A stretch of DNA of 64,000 nt from Gyromitra esculenta (taxonomy: Eukaryota > Ascomycota > Pezizomycetes > Pezizales > Discinaceae), in contig JBCAML010000016.1 of assembly GCA_038503075.1 (NCBI GenBank), forward strand, positions 744,001-808,000, written 5' to 3'. A program made the position numbers and the translations under genes. The notes under the pieces are model-generated. The model was given only the letters and a program-made list of their open reading frames with translations, was not told the DNA's origin and made no database searches. Below, piece after piece: positions 48,133 to 58,800 of the stretch (position 1 is the first letter of the stretch; every line of letters starts with the position of its first letter).

Positions 48133-48546
48133 TCTCACGGTTCAGTCCCTCGTTAAGCCCTTCAGTATCCCTGAAGGTGAGCAGTGCTACTTAAGCGAGA
48201 TACTAACTCGTTCGAAGAGTGCAGTGTTTCTACAAGTTCTACTGGAGGTATACTTCAAGGCGAAGTATCGACGATGGTTCACAGCGACAGCGAAGGTTCT
48301 GAGGTAGAACCGAGATTGTATTGTAATAGACACAGGAGAAGGTAAACGAGAACGTTGCTTAAGGAAAGAGAAAGAGAAGACAAAGAATGATCAAAAATCC
48401 GTCGCTTAAATACCCCGCTTTCTCAACCAAAGACCCAATAGCCGATGACACCCGAAAATACAATAGCATTATAACGCGATAACCCCACAACCTGTATCCA
48501 ACTTCGAACCGAGACCTAACCCTTATCCGATCCTTAATCCGTGAAA
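48133..48546 (-). repeat. 3' LTR of element 1
   Basis: 414 bp, termini TCTCACGG...CCGTGAAA on the + strand. Nearly identical to the 5' LTR once its insert is removed, showing a relatively recent insertion. The polypurine tract lies immediately inside. Confidence 0.9.
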
Positions 48547-51500
48547 GTAGCCCCCCGTCTTAAGCGTGAGCTCCTGCGAACTTTAGAACTGGTAGCAGTC
48601 GTCATGGCTAAAAACTCATCGAGAGCAGCAGTATCCTGAAGATCCTCCGCAGGTTCCCAGGTAGGATGGGCGTAGCCAGTCCATTCGACAAGATATTGTT
48701 GTCGTCCGCGATATGTTCGTTGCTCGAGGATTTTCTCAATGAAATATTCCTCCTGTTCATTAACAACGATCGGAGGTGGGGGAGGAATAACTTGTCCTGG
48801 AAGAGGGTCATGGGCGACCGGCTTAAGAAGTGATACATGAAAGACAGGATGATACTTGACGGAGGATGGTAAATCAATCTCATACGCAAAGGGTGATACT
48901 ATCTTTTTTACCGGGTAGGGCCCCATCCACTTCCAATCGAGTTTCCGGGCATTACGAACGGTCCGGATGTTCTTCATTGATACGAACACTTGGTCGTTCA
49001 CTTGATAGGCCGGGGCAGGAGTTCGGTGTTTATTAATGGAGGTTTCCTGAATGTCTTGAGCTGTTCGGATCTGAGTTCGGAGGTGATCATACAAGTCTTG
49101 CATCTTAGTTGCAAAAGTCAAAGAATCCAGACTTTGGGCCGTGGTTGTTGACGGAATAATAGAGGTATCAAAGCGGGGATGATATCCATAGTTCGCAAAG
49201 AAAGGCGAAACTTTAGTGCTAGCTGATTCCTGGTTATTAGCGGAGAATTCCGCCATGGGTAGCCATTTACTCCAGTCTTCTTGCTGATAGGACACATAAG
49301 AGCGGAGGTATTGTTCCATGACCGCATTCAATCGTTCCGTTTGTCCGTCGGTTTCTGGGTGGAAGGCTGTTGACATCCTAGCTTGAATTCCTAAGCGCTG
49401 GCAAAGCTCTTTCCAGAAATGGGCGGTGAACTGCGTTCCCCGGTCGGAGGTGACGTATATTGGTAGGCCATGGAGTCTCCACACATGTTGAAGGTAGAGG
49501 TCTGCAACGTCCCGTGAATTAACTGTAGTATTGCACGGGATGAGGTGTCGCATTTTCGATAGGCGGTCTACTATTACCATAATAGCGTCATAACCGTTCG
49601 ACTCCGGGAGGCCTGTCACGAAATCCATCGAGATTTCTTGCCAAGGGCGATTTGGGATCGGTAGAGGGCGGAGGACGCCTTGTGTGCGTTGGGTAACCGG
49701 TTTAGCCTTCTGACAGATATGGCAATTGCGTACATAACGACTAACTGTTTCCCTCATCTTTGGCCAGTAAAACCTTCTGCTTATAAGTTCAAAGGTTTTA
49801 TCCTGTCCTGGATGTCCTGCAGCGGGGGTATCGTGGTGTCTTTTGATAAGCTCCAGGCGAAGGGGGTCAAAGTCTGGTACGTAAAGGTTTCCTCGGTAGT
49901 ATAGTTTATTATTTCCTTTGGTACACTCGCTAAGGGTAATTTCCTTTGACTGTTGTTCCTTATTCTTCAGTGCTAAAAGTATTTTTTCAGGAAACTTGTC
50001 AGAGGTATATCATTCTAGAAAGAGTTTTTCTAGGGGAGCGTCCAATTCAGCGGCTTCATTTGACAAAGAAGCCGACAACAAACTTAGCTTAGGATCAATG
50101 TTCTCTTTCTTCAACACTACTTGGCTCTGGTGTGTCAGTCTTTCATCCCCTTCCTTGGGGAGATCTCCTGATCTCCTAGTAAGTGCATCGGGTTTTCCTC
50201 CTTGGCTTCCTGGTCGATAGGTGATTACAAAGTCGAAACGGGATAAATACTCGGCCCATCTAGCCTGACGTCGATTGAGTTGTTTAGTGCTCATGAAGTA
50301 TTCGAGATTCTTGTGGTCACTAATCACATCGATCGGGTGCCTTGATCCCTCAAGCTCTGGGCGCCATTCTTCGAAGACACGAATGATGGCTAACAGCTCT
50401 TTATCGTAAATCTCATAGTTGCATTCCGCCGGGGAATGTTTCTTCGAGAAGAAGGCCACCGGATGTAGGACACCGTTATCATCGTATTGGGATAGTACTC
50501 CTCCGGAGACGAAGTCTGAGGCGTCTGTTTCCACAATGATTTTCTTGTCAGGGTCGAAATGGATGAGGATTGGGGCAGTGGTGAAGGCGTGTTTGAGGTT
50601 TTCGAATGCTATATCAGCTTCAACAGTCCATTCGAAGACAATGCCTTTCTTGGTGAGGGCGGTGAGCGGGGCAGCGAGTTTGGAGAATCCTAGGATGAAT
50701 CGACGGTAAAAATTGGCAAAACCTAGAAATGCTTGGACATCCTTTACACTCTTTGGTGTTCCCCATTCTCGGACGGCTGTAAGTTTCTCCTCGTCCATTT
50801 TGATACCATCGGGGGTGAGAATGAGACCAAGGTACTTAGTAGTCTGTACCTCAAACTCGCATTTCTCCGGTTTTAACAGGATATCGTTATCTTGGAGGGT
50901 TTGGAGGACTTTGCGGACATGAATCTGATGCTCTGTGAAGGTGTCGCTATAGATGAGAATGTCATCCAGATACGCGGTGCAGAATATATCTAGATATTCT
51001 TTCAAACAGTCGTTGACAAATCGTTGAAACGTCCCGGGTGCGTTAGTTAGGCCGAATGGCATAACTTGATACTCATAGAGCCCATAACGGGTGCGGAAGG
51101 CGGTTTTCCACTCATCCCCTTCAGCAATACGGATTTGATGGTAGCCATCTCGGAGGTCGAGTTTGGTGTACCATTGTGCTTTTGCTAATCGGTCAAGTGT
51201 TTCACGGATAAGGGGAGAGGTATAACGATCCTTGACTGTAATCGCATTAAGACCACGGTAGTCTACACATAACCGGAGGGAGCCGTCGGCCTTTTTGACA
51301 AAGAGGACAGGGGATCCGGCGGGTGAAGAACTGGCTCGGATAAACCCTTTCTCGAGATTGTCCTCAATGTATTTCTTTAGGACGATAAGTTCTTCTTGAG
51401 ACATTCCGTACAGAGGGCCAAATGGTGCTTCCTTCCCGTCTTGAAGTTGTATCTTGTGGTCATAGGGGCGGCGTGGGGATAGGCCTTGAGCTTTCTTCTT

Positions 51501-51824
51501 ATCAAACATATCTAAGAAGTCGTGATATTCGGCGGGGATTCGGGCTCTCCATTCTTCTTTTGTGGTTTTCTCCTCTAGAATTCTGTTGATTTCGTAGAGT
51601 GACATCGCGTAAGCTTGTAGGGACCGTTTTCGAGTAAGGGTCCTAAAGCTGGCGGCGTTGATAAAAGAAACATTGAGCTTAGCGGGTGCGGGGATTGAAG
51701 GGGCGGAGACGATGGCGGTGTCGGAGGAGCAGTGGGTGGTGCAGAGTTTAGAGTTAAACTCAATGCGTTTATCGGCAAAATGAAGGCGAACATCATGGTA
51801 GTTCATCCACGGAATTCCTAGCAC
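48534..51824 (-). pseudogene. Element 1 pol: RT, RNase H, integrase, chromodomain (one in-frame stop)
   Basis: Residues from 51824 down: RT with KLDLRDGYHQIRI and catalytic YLDDILIYSD (about residue 285), RNase H (VETDASDFVSGGVL, YEIYDKELLAII), then a TGA at about 50010-50012 where element 2 reads Gly. Downstream the same frame continues through HHCC zinc-finger remnants (HDTPAAGHPG, CHICQKAKP), integrase core (DFVTGLPESNGYDAI, SDRGTQF, FHPETDGQTERLN with the D,D,E residues) and a C-terminal chromodomain (YFIEKILEQR, YLVEWTGYAHPTWEP). One stop apart, this is an almost intact pol. Confidence 0.92.
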
Positions 51825-51901
51825 CAGGGGGTAATGACCTAGCTGGGTTACAAAACACGGGGCTTGTTCTTGATGCTGTTGGATGGATAAATTGAGGTTC
51901 G

Positions 51902-51908
51902 CTATATG

Positions 51909-51968
<60 letters not shown>

Positions 51969-52141
51969 AATTCCTTATCAATGAAAGCGAATCCAGAGGC
52001 TCCAGTGTCCAATAGTGCATGGGTTTTAATAATTTTATTGCTATGGGAAATGTTACAAGAAATAACGAAGTGTTCCCCATCTAGCTGATCCTCCATGCAG
52101 ATATCCGATACTGAAAACCCCGAGATAGAAAACGCAGACAA
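51902..52141 (-). pseudogene. Element 1 protease segment, partly replaced by a GA tract
   Basis: Contains the aspartic protease motif LLDTGASGFAFID; then the frame runs into an Arg-Glu repeat encoded by a CT/GA tract. Element 2 has ordinary sequence for the next 85 bases. The RT frame does not follow in phase, so protease and RT are disconnected here. Confidence 0.85.
51908..51965. repeat. CT/GA dinucleotide tract 1
   Basis: 58 bp of (CT)n with one slip, replacing about 90 bp of protease coding sequence present in element 2. Confidence 0.95.

Positions 52142-52144
<3 letters not shown>

Positions 52145-52174
<30 letters not shown>
52145..52174. repeat. CT/GA dinucleotide tract 2
   Basis: 30 bp of (TC)n replacing about 50 bp at the gag/pol junction present in element 2. 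Confidence 0.95.
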
Positions 52175-52177
<3 letters not shown>

Positions 52178-52447
52178 CTAGTTTAAAGCCTCCTCAGAGG
52201 AGCCTGGTGCAACGATAGCAAAAAACTGTGGAGGCAACGGAGGAGGGGGAAGTTGACGAGCGGAGGAGACGGGGGGATTAGGAGCATTGGCGAGATTTGT
52301 AGACGCTCCTCTCATGGCGGGTTTCTTTGGAGCTGAGGGGCAGCTGGCGTAGGAGTGGTTGGGTGCAGCGCAGAACATACATTTCCCAGTGGAGCGATGC
52401 CACTGTTTTTCTTCCTCTGAGAGCTTTCTTCTTCCATTAACCATGGT

Positions 52448-52518
<71 letters not shown>

Positions 52519-53452
52519 CCATCGTATCTCGGTTGTTCCCCCGTTTTTCTGCTTTGCGGGCTCGGATGCGGTTATCCATCCGGGTAAGAGTAAGGATTGT
52601 GTCATTTAGGTTTGTGGGGACGGCGGGGGCAAAAACCATGGCTTCCTTCAGTTCCTCGGACATACCATGCTCGAGGGCATCCATCTTCGAGTTTTCGTCA
52701 AAGTTGAGTTGCCCTATGATTCTTTGAAAGTCTGCCAGGTAAGCCGAAAAGTCTCGTTTGCCCTGACGGAGTTGGTGTAGCTCTCGTCGGGCAGTACCGG
52801 TAGGGTCGGGATCTCCGAATGCAGTTTCCAGTGCAGTGATTAATTCTTCAGTGCTAGTCCATGTGGTGAGGCCGGAGGGGAGTACCGTGTGGCGGACTTG
52901 CTCCAGAGCTGCTCCTTCTAGTCGATTAATGGTGTAGAGGATCATCATAGTTTCATTTGCAAAACGATCTCGATTGACCGTAAGCTTGGAGCGCAGTTGT
53001 AGGATAAATCCTGGAAGTTTGGATCGGGATCCATCGAACTTTTCGGGATCTGGCATTCATTCTGAACGGTGGGATATTGCTGGAGGTGGGGTGGCGCTGA
53101 GATTTGGTGGAGCAGGGGGGGCCTGAATGCTGGCTCGAGCTTCGTTTCGCTCTTGCCGTAACCGGGCGATTAGGTTAGCCGTTTCCGTGACGCGTTGGTC
53201 CTGTTCAGCGGCGTGGCGGAGGGCATTGTCGGTCTGAATTTGGGCTGTGCCGAGTTTTACCTCAGCTTCCCTTTCATTCTCTTGGAGGACGTCGATCTGG
53301 TCTTCCAGGGCTTGGTAAAGATCTCTGAGGTGATTGTATAGCTCAGCAGCGTCTTCTCTCAAGGCTTGGGCAAAGGCTTCTCTAGTGGGGAAGCGTGGGG
53401 TGGCTACGGCGGCTCCTTCAGTGGAAGGGCCAGCGGGAGCGGGTGAGCTCAT
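52178..53452 (-). pseudogene. Element 1 gag (stop codon and GA tract)
   Basis: Starts MSSPAPAGP (53452). An N-terminal coiled-coil-like region rich in Glu/Gln/Arg runs to a TGA at 53057-53059; element 2 reads Arg at this place, so this is a nonsense change. The frame then continues with the capsid-type region (PDPEKFDGSRSKL, FGDPDPTGTARREL, FQRIIGQLNF), the GA tract, and a CX2CX4HX4C zinc knuckle (CMFCAAPNHSYASC). Confidence 0.9.
52452..52515. repeat. CT/GA dinucleotide tract 3
   Basis: 64 bp of (CT)n within gag, replacing about 130 bp between the capsid-like region and zinc knuckle present in element 2. Confidence 0.95.
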
Positions 53453-53655
53453 GATGTGGGTGTCGGGCGGGGAAAGGAGTTCTGGCGTAGATACTCCTGG
53501 TCTAGCCACTCGGGAATGACTTCAACCAAGGTTTGTGGTTTTCGCAGTGTTAAGCAAGGGAAAATGCTTAGGATGGATTGGCGAATCCGGGAGATGATTT
53601 CCATGCAAAGGGTTGTTTTCTGCAGTAGAAGGTGTAGATGGTGGAAGCAACGTAA

Positions 53656-55024
53656 TCTCACGGTTCAGTCCCTCGTTAAGCCCTTCAGTATCCCTGAAGG
53701 TGAGCAGTGCTACTTAAGCGAGATACTAACTCGTTTGAAGAGTGCAGTGTTTCTACAAGTTCTACGGGAGGTATATGTTATACCTGTACCTTTTGAAGGA
53801 GTTCTTGGCCCTGGAGTTACCCTATGTTTGGAGTTACCCTACTTTAGCACCTTCCGGATCGGGACTGGAGCCTGTTACCCTGCCTCCAATCCTTCCAGTA
53901 GGTATAGTATTTGGAGAAGGAGGGACAGCACCAGAAAAGACCTGTCCCGGAGGGCAAAAGTAACCCCTAGGCCGTCAAGCAAAACCGTCCGGCGGAATGG
54001 GACCCGGAGGGTATGTAGGGGAAGTGTCTGGCTTCGCTGTGGTTCAAACAGATTGCGAATCGGACCAAAACTGGCGGAGTTACAGACTGACAAAGATAAG
54101 GGAACGCAATGCTACGCGACGATTCAGATAGGCGAAATGATCGTCTCGAAGAGACGAACGCAATGAAGACGAATACGTAACTCCCGTGTTACCGACATGC
54201 ATACTGCTCGGAGAATCGCGGATCGGGGCCAGGGAACTCAATGGGGTATCGGGTATGGAGATAAGGCGAAGTGGTTTCATGTTGTCATAGTAGTTAGCGC
54301 CTCTACACCACACTATACCCAAACATAGTAGAGAGGAGGCATTATAAATACTCTCGCAGTGGATGTAAACTCTGAGTCGGATCATTAGCGACGAAGAACG
54401 AGCCTTATCAATATTATATTGTTTCTAAGCAAAATTACTTCCGTGCAATTTACTCTTTTACTTGTGAATTACTTTTATCTCGCTTAGCAAGGCCTTGGCC
54501 CTTCAGCGTTAGTTATTAAAACCTTACTATTGGAAGTTCTTCACGGAACTTTGCTCGATCCCTACTTTGAACCCTACGGTTATCTTTTAGCGGTTCATAA
54601 GAAGCAGTTAGGACTTGCGCCTGTGTATTGTGTTGCGGATAGCAACCGGGCAGGTTATAGCATCTAGATTGTTATCTAAAGCTTCTTGGAGATTTCCTGT
54701 GCGATGAGAAGTACCGGTCTTACAGTATACTTCAAGGCGAAGTATCGACGATGGTTCACAGCGACAGCGAAGGTTCTGAGGTAGAACCGAGATTGTATTG
54801 CAATAGACACAGAAGAAGGTAAACGAGAACGTTGCTTAAAGAAAGAAAAAGAGAAGACAAAGAATGCTCGAAAATCCGTCGCTTAAATATCCCGTTTTCT
54901 CAGCCAAAAACCCTATAGCCGATAACACCCGAAAATGCAATAGCATTACAACACAATAACCCCTGCAGCCTGTACCCAACTTCGAACCGACACCTAACCC
55001 TTATCCAATCCTTAATCCGTGAAA
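53656..55024 (-). repeat. 5' LTR of element 1, interrupted
   Basis: LTR sequence 53656-53775 and 54725-55024 matches the 3' LTR; between them lies a 949-bp solo LTR with GTATA duplication. Confidence 0.9.
53776..54724. mobile_element. Solo LTR of a second family, 949 bp, inside the 5' LTR of element 1
   Basis: Begins TGTTATACC and ends GGTCTTACA (TG...CA termini), flanked by GTATA at 53771-53775 and 54725-54729. No coding sequence. These are the standard marks of an LTR left after recombination. Confidence 0.88.
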
Positions 55025-55142
55025 CAAACGTATGACTCATTGCAACAGAAACCAAGAAAAATGTAATGAACAACAACAAAACAAAGCAACCAAACACCCA
55101 CGCAACTAATCCAACAACCAAACAACCATCCATGAAACCAAG

Positions 55143-55339
55143 GTCCTGGATGGTATGCCTGGTCCACTAAACTGGAGGACCCTGTGGAGTCTATTTTTAA
55201 ATCCAAAACTGCCAACCGCTGATCCACATATCTCCATGGACCTTGTGGACCAACTGCGTACTGTTAGGACCTTTATGAACCACCCACAAAATCTTGTGTA
55301 TTCTCCAACACCAATTAATTACACTACTCAGAGCGGGGC
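55143..55339. other. Short spacer between nested LTR groups
   Basis: About 200 bases of unassigned sequence with repeated CCTGTGGA / CCATGGACC words. No coding signal. Confidence 0.35.
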
Positions 55340-55598
55340 TTTCACGGATAGAATTGAGTAATAGGTTATGTTTCAGTTAAATGTATGCAGCGGATTAGGG
55401 GTTTTTCTTGACAATGTCTTTGTTGTTTGGTTATGTTTCAGTTAAGGGTTCAGGGAAGAAAAGCGGGGTATATATGGGATGGATTTTGGTCATTGTTGTT
55501 CTTTTCTCTTTCTTTCCTTAAGCAACGTTCTCGTTTACCTTCTCTTGTACTATTCAAATACTATCTCGGTTCTACCTCAGAACTCTTGCTATAGCTAT

Positions 55599-56006
55599 TC
55601 TCACGGATGGCTTCTCGTTAAGCCCTTCAGTATCCCTGAAGGTGAGCAGTGCTTACTTAAGCGGGAAACCAATTTGTTCGAAGAGTGCGATGTTTTTCTA
55701 CAGGTCCTACGAGGGGTATACTTCAAGGCGAAGTATCGACAATGTTTCACAGTGGCAGCGAAGATTCTAAGGTAGAATCGGAGTGGAATTATAACCAACA
55801 CAGCAGAAGTGAAACGAGAACGTTGCTTAAGGAAAGAGAGAAAGAAAACAACAAGCGACCAAAAACCCTTCCTTAAATACCCCGTTTTTCCATACTTCTG
55901 ACTCATAACCGAAACCTAACCAAAAGACAATAACATTGTAACCAAAACACTATCCGTGACAACCAATAATCCCATCCTAACCCATTACCTCATACTATCC
56001 ATGAAA
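55599..56006 (-). mobile_element. Nested solo LTR 1
   Basis: 408 bp, TCTCACGG...CCATGAAA, flanked by GCTAT at 55594-55598 and 56007-56011. Opposite orientation to its host LTR. Confidence 0.88.
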
Positions 56007-56115
56007 GCTATTCCTATTATGTTGCACTTAACTCGCCTTGAGTTAGACCCCTTGTAGAACTTGTAGAAATACTGCACTCTTCAAACATGTTGTTTCCTTG
56101 CTTAAGTAGCACAGC

Positions 56116-56526
56116 TTTCACGGATGAAGTCAGGTAATGGGTTAGTGTTCGGTTAGAAAGGTTGTAACAGATTATGGGTTTCTTTCATAAAGTCTTTGTT
56201 GTTCGGTTACGTTCGGCTATGGGATAAGGGAAGGAAAGTGGGGTATATAAGGGATAGAGTTTTGGTCGTTGTTGCTGTCTTCTTCTTCTTCTTTTCTTAA
56301 GCAACATCCTCGTTTCACATCTACCTGTATTACTTTAATACTACCTTGATTCTACCTCTGAATCCTTGCTGTCGCTGTTCATCTTGCTGCACTTATCTCA
56401 CCTTGAGATAGACCACACGTAGAACCTGTAGAAACCTTGTACCCTCTACCACCTCCCATCTTGTCTAAAGTAGCACTGCTCACCTTCAGGGATACTGAAG
56501 GGCTTAACGAGAAGGGATCTGTGAGA
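56116..56526 (+). mobile_element. Nested solo LTR 2
   Basis: 411 bp, TTTCACGG...CTGTGAGA, flanked by ACAGC at 56111-56115 and 56527-56531. Same orientation as its host LTR. Confidence 0.88.
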
Positions 56527-56584
56527 ACAGCTCACCTCCAGGGATACTGAAGGACTTAGCAAGGGACTCAACTGTGAGAGGGGC

Positions 56585-57228
56585 CCACTGATTAATTATG
56601 TTTTTTCTCTGGATTTCCATGGTGGCTGCAAGACTTTTTGTTTGTTGTCTCTCATTCTGCATATCTGTGGCTAACTTTTGCAGAACCATTGCAAACCTTC
56701 TGCCCTTGGTCTGGGGAGCTATTCGATTGTGCAACACTTGAGGACGTTATCTGTGGACCATGAAACTAAAGCAACTATTTGTCGAAATGCACTAAACTTG
56801 TAACTAGGGTCAACAGACCTGTAATGTACACAATTTCTGTAACGGGGAACCTTCTAGAGAAGGGGAATTTGGAGTGTAGATGGCGAATGTGTGTGTGCAT
56901 AAAGGATAAAAATAAATGCTTAAGTGGAAAGTTGTAGCTCGCCAAACTTAATATAAATAAGGTTTGCATCAAGTAACTCGCTATTGCTACTATCGTGGGA
57001 AGATGAGGATTCTTTACAGGTGGCCATGATCTCAATACTTTTATACCCGTAATCCAGACCCACCGCCTTGAACCAACCTGTACTTACTTTGCACAGGTTC
57101 TACTCTGGCAGGTTTGCATTTCTTCGCTGAGAGAACGCTTATCTCCGACGGCTGGTCATACCGCATGGTAGACTCAAGCCGGAGGATTACGCGGACATTC
57201 CAAGCAACAGAGCCTGCTGCAGAATACT
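56585..57228. other. Spacer before element 2
   Basis: About 640 bases of unassigned sequence. A minus-strand open stretch at 56590-56737 encodes a charged helix-like peptide, possibly a fragment of another transposon; too short to assign. Confidence 0.35.
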
Positions 57229-57708
57229 TCTGACGGTTGAGTCCCTCGGTAGGCCCCACAGTATCCCTGAATGTGCTCAGTGCTACTTAAGTGATGTAAC
57301 AACTTTCACAGCTGTGTTTTCTTTGGAGTTCTTCGGTATCCCCGAAGATGAGCAGTGCTACTCAAGATAGGAAACAACACGTTCGAGGAGTGCAAAGTTT
57401 CTACAAGTTCTACAGTGGGGTCTAACTCAAGGCGAGTTAAGTGTAGCGACGAGGACAGTGACAGCGAGGGTTCTGAGGTAGAACCGAAGTAGTATTGAAT
57501 AATACAGGTAGAAGTGAAACGAGAACGTTGCTTAAGGAGAGAAGAAGAAGACAAAGAACAAGTAAAATCCATCACTGAAATACCCCGCTTTTCCATGCAA
57601 AACCCAATACCCGATAACAACCGAAACACAAAGACATTATTCATCACAGAACCCATAACAACCAACGAACCGAAACCTAACCCTGTACCCAATCTTTAAT
57701 CTGTGAAA
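57229..57708 (-). repeat. 3' LTR of element 2
   Basis: 480 bp, about 65 bp longer than other family LTRs because the start region (AGTATCCCTGAATGTGCTCA / GGTATCCCCGAAGATGAGCA) is present twice. The AACTCAAGGCGAGTT block marks a sub-family distinct from element 1. Confidence 0.82.
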
Positions 57709-58059
57709 GTAGCCCCCCGTTTTAAGCGTGAGCTCCTGCGAACCCTAGGGCTGGTAATAGTCATCGTGGTCAAGTATGTATCGAGGGCGGTAGTATCCGG
57801 AAGATCTTCCACAGGTTCCCAGGTAGGGTGAGCATAACCCGTCCATTCTACCAGGTATTGAAGTTGTCCTCGGTGGTGGCGTTGATCGAGGATCTTTTCG
57901 ATATAATACTCCTCTTGGTCGTTGACCACAACGGGTGCTGGTGGTGGGATAATTTGGCCTGGAAGGGCATCATTGGCTGCCGGTTTTAGGAGAGAAACAT
58001 AAAAAACAGGATGATACTTAACTGAAGGCGGAAAGTCTACTTCATACGCAAAAGGAGAC
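57696..58059 (-). pseudogene. Element 2 integrase C-terminus and chromodomain
   Basis: SPFAYEVDFPPSVKYHPVF, then YIEKILDQR and YLVEWTGYAHPTWEP chromodomain. Separated from the integrase core by the 736-bp insert. Confidence 0.88.
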
Positions 58060-58795
58060 TGTAACAGATCTACAATACCGTTACCTGCAGTGAAGCATAA
58101 TAGTACCGGGCAAGCAGAGAGGTAGTAAGGATCAGCATGAGTGGTGTAGCTACCACATGTTAGAGGATACCTGCTACCCTGCTGTTCCGATGGAGTGGAA
58201 CCAGCGAGAATAATATTAGCTGACAAGCCAATGATATATCTCCGGTGATACCAAACACAGGAAGCTCCTGTGGTGGCGTTCCCAACCCATCTGTGCATAT
58301 ACTAGCGGCCCAGAGCCACTGGTGCGGCAATAGGGAATCTATTAAGTGCAGGACACCTCACATGCAACAGTAGACTGATCAGCGCCGATTCCTGCATCCA
58401 GCATAGGCATGGCATGCAGCTGGCGGATCAAGAAGGTCTAACTGGACAGAACAACCGAGGAGTGCCGGAGAGCGCTGAAGTGATCATTAGCTGAATCCTG
58501 AGGTGTCCCGCTCGCAATAGCTTGGCATGTTCTCAGGGTCTCGACGGCCCCCAGCAGAGTAGAACAGAAAGAGGACGGCAAGTCAGCAGGATTATAAAGA
58601 TAGTCCATGGCCCTGCCACCTGTTGCTCTTCTTCTTCCCAGTCCCATCAGACAGAATACAACCGAGTAGAGCCCATAAGATTATTGAGTACTTTGCACAA
58701 AAATACTCTTAACATCTCAACCTGATTTAGTATTTGCAACGGCCGTATTCCTATACCTATTCCCACTACAGAGCAGTAGGACTACCCCCGTTACA
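58060..58795. mobile_element. Solo LTR of a third family, 736 bp, in the integrase of element 2
   Basis: Begins TGTAACAG, ends CCGTTACA, flanked by GAGAC at 58055-58059 and 58796-58800. Excising it and one GAGAC restores alignment with element 1 pol. Confidence 0.9.
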
Positions 58796-58800
58796 GAGAC

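Larger units (their letters stand above)
48133..55024 (-). mobile_element. Gypsy chromodomain retrotransposon, element 1
   Basis: Flanked by CAAAC on both sides (48128-48132, 55025-55029). LTRs at 48133-48546 and 53656-55024 (the latter with a 949-bp insert). The order read on the minus strand is 5' LTR, gag, protease, RT, RNase H, integrase, chromodomain, polypurine tract (GACGGGGGG next to the 3' LTR), 3' LTR. The chromodomain identifies a chromovirus of Ty3/Gypsy. Without the insert it is about 5.9 kb. Not functional: stops in gag and pol and three dinucleotide tracts. Confidence 0.93.
47832..55137 (-). mobile_element. Old Gypsy-family LTR split by Gypsy element 1
   Basis: The left part (47832-48132) aligns by eye with the LTR 5'-to-3' landmarks in degenerate form, starting TCTCAAGG. 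The right part (55025-55137) completes it and ends CCATGAAA. Flanks are TCAAG (47827-47831) and CCAAG (55138-55142), a target duplication with one transition. The whole of element 1 lies within it. Confidence 0.65.
55340..56579 (+). mobile_element. Solo LTR (Gypsy family) holding two younger solo LTRs
   Basis: Orientation opposite to element 1 (starts TTTCACGG, ends CTGTGAGA). Flanked by GGGGC at 55335-55339 and 56580-56584. Removing the two inserts and their duplications leaves about 411 bp, the normal LTR length of the family. Confidence 0.85.

Noticed and set aside
51902..52605. Arg-Glu repeat proteins read through the GA tracts
   Set aside because: The RERE runs are translations of a dinucleotide tract replacing retrotransposon sequence.
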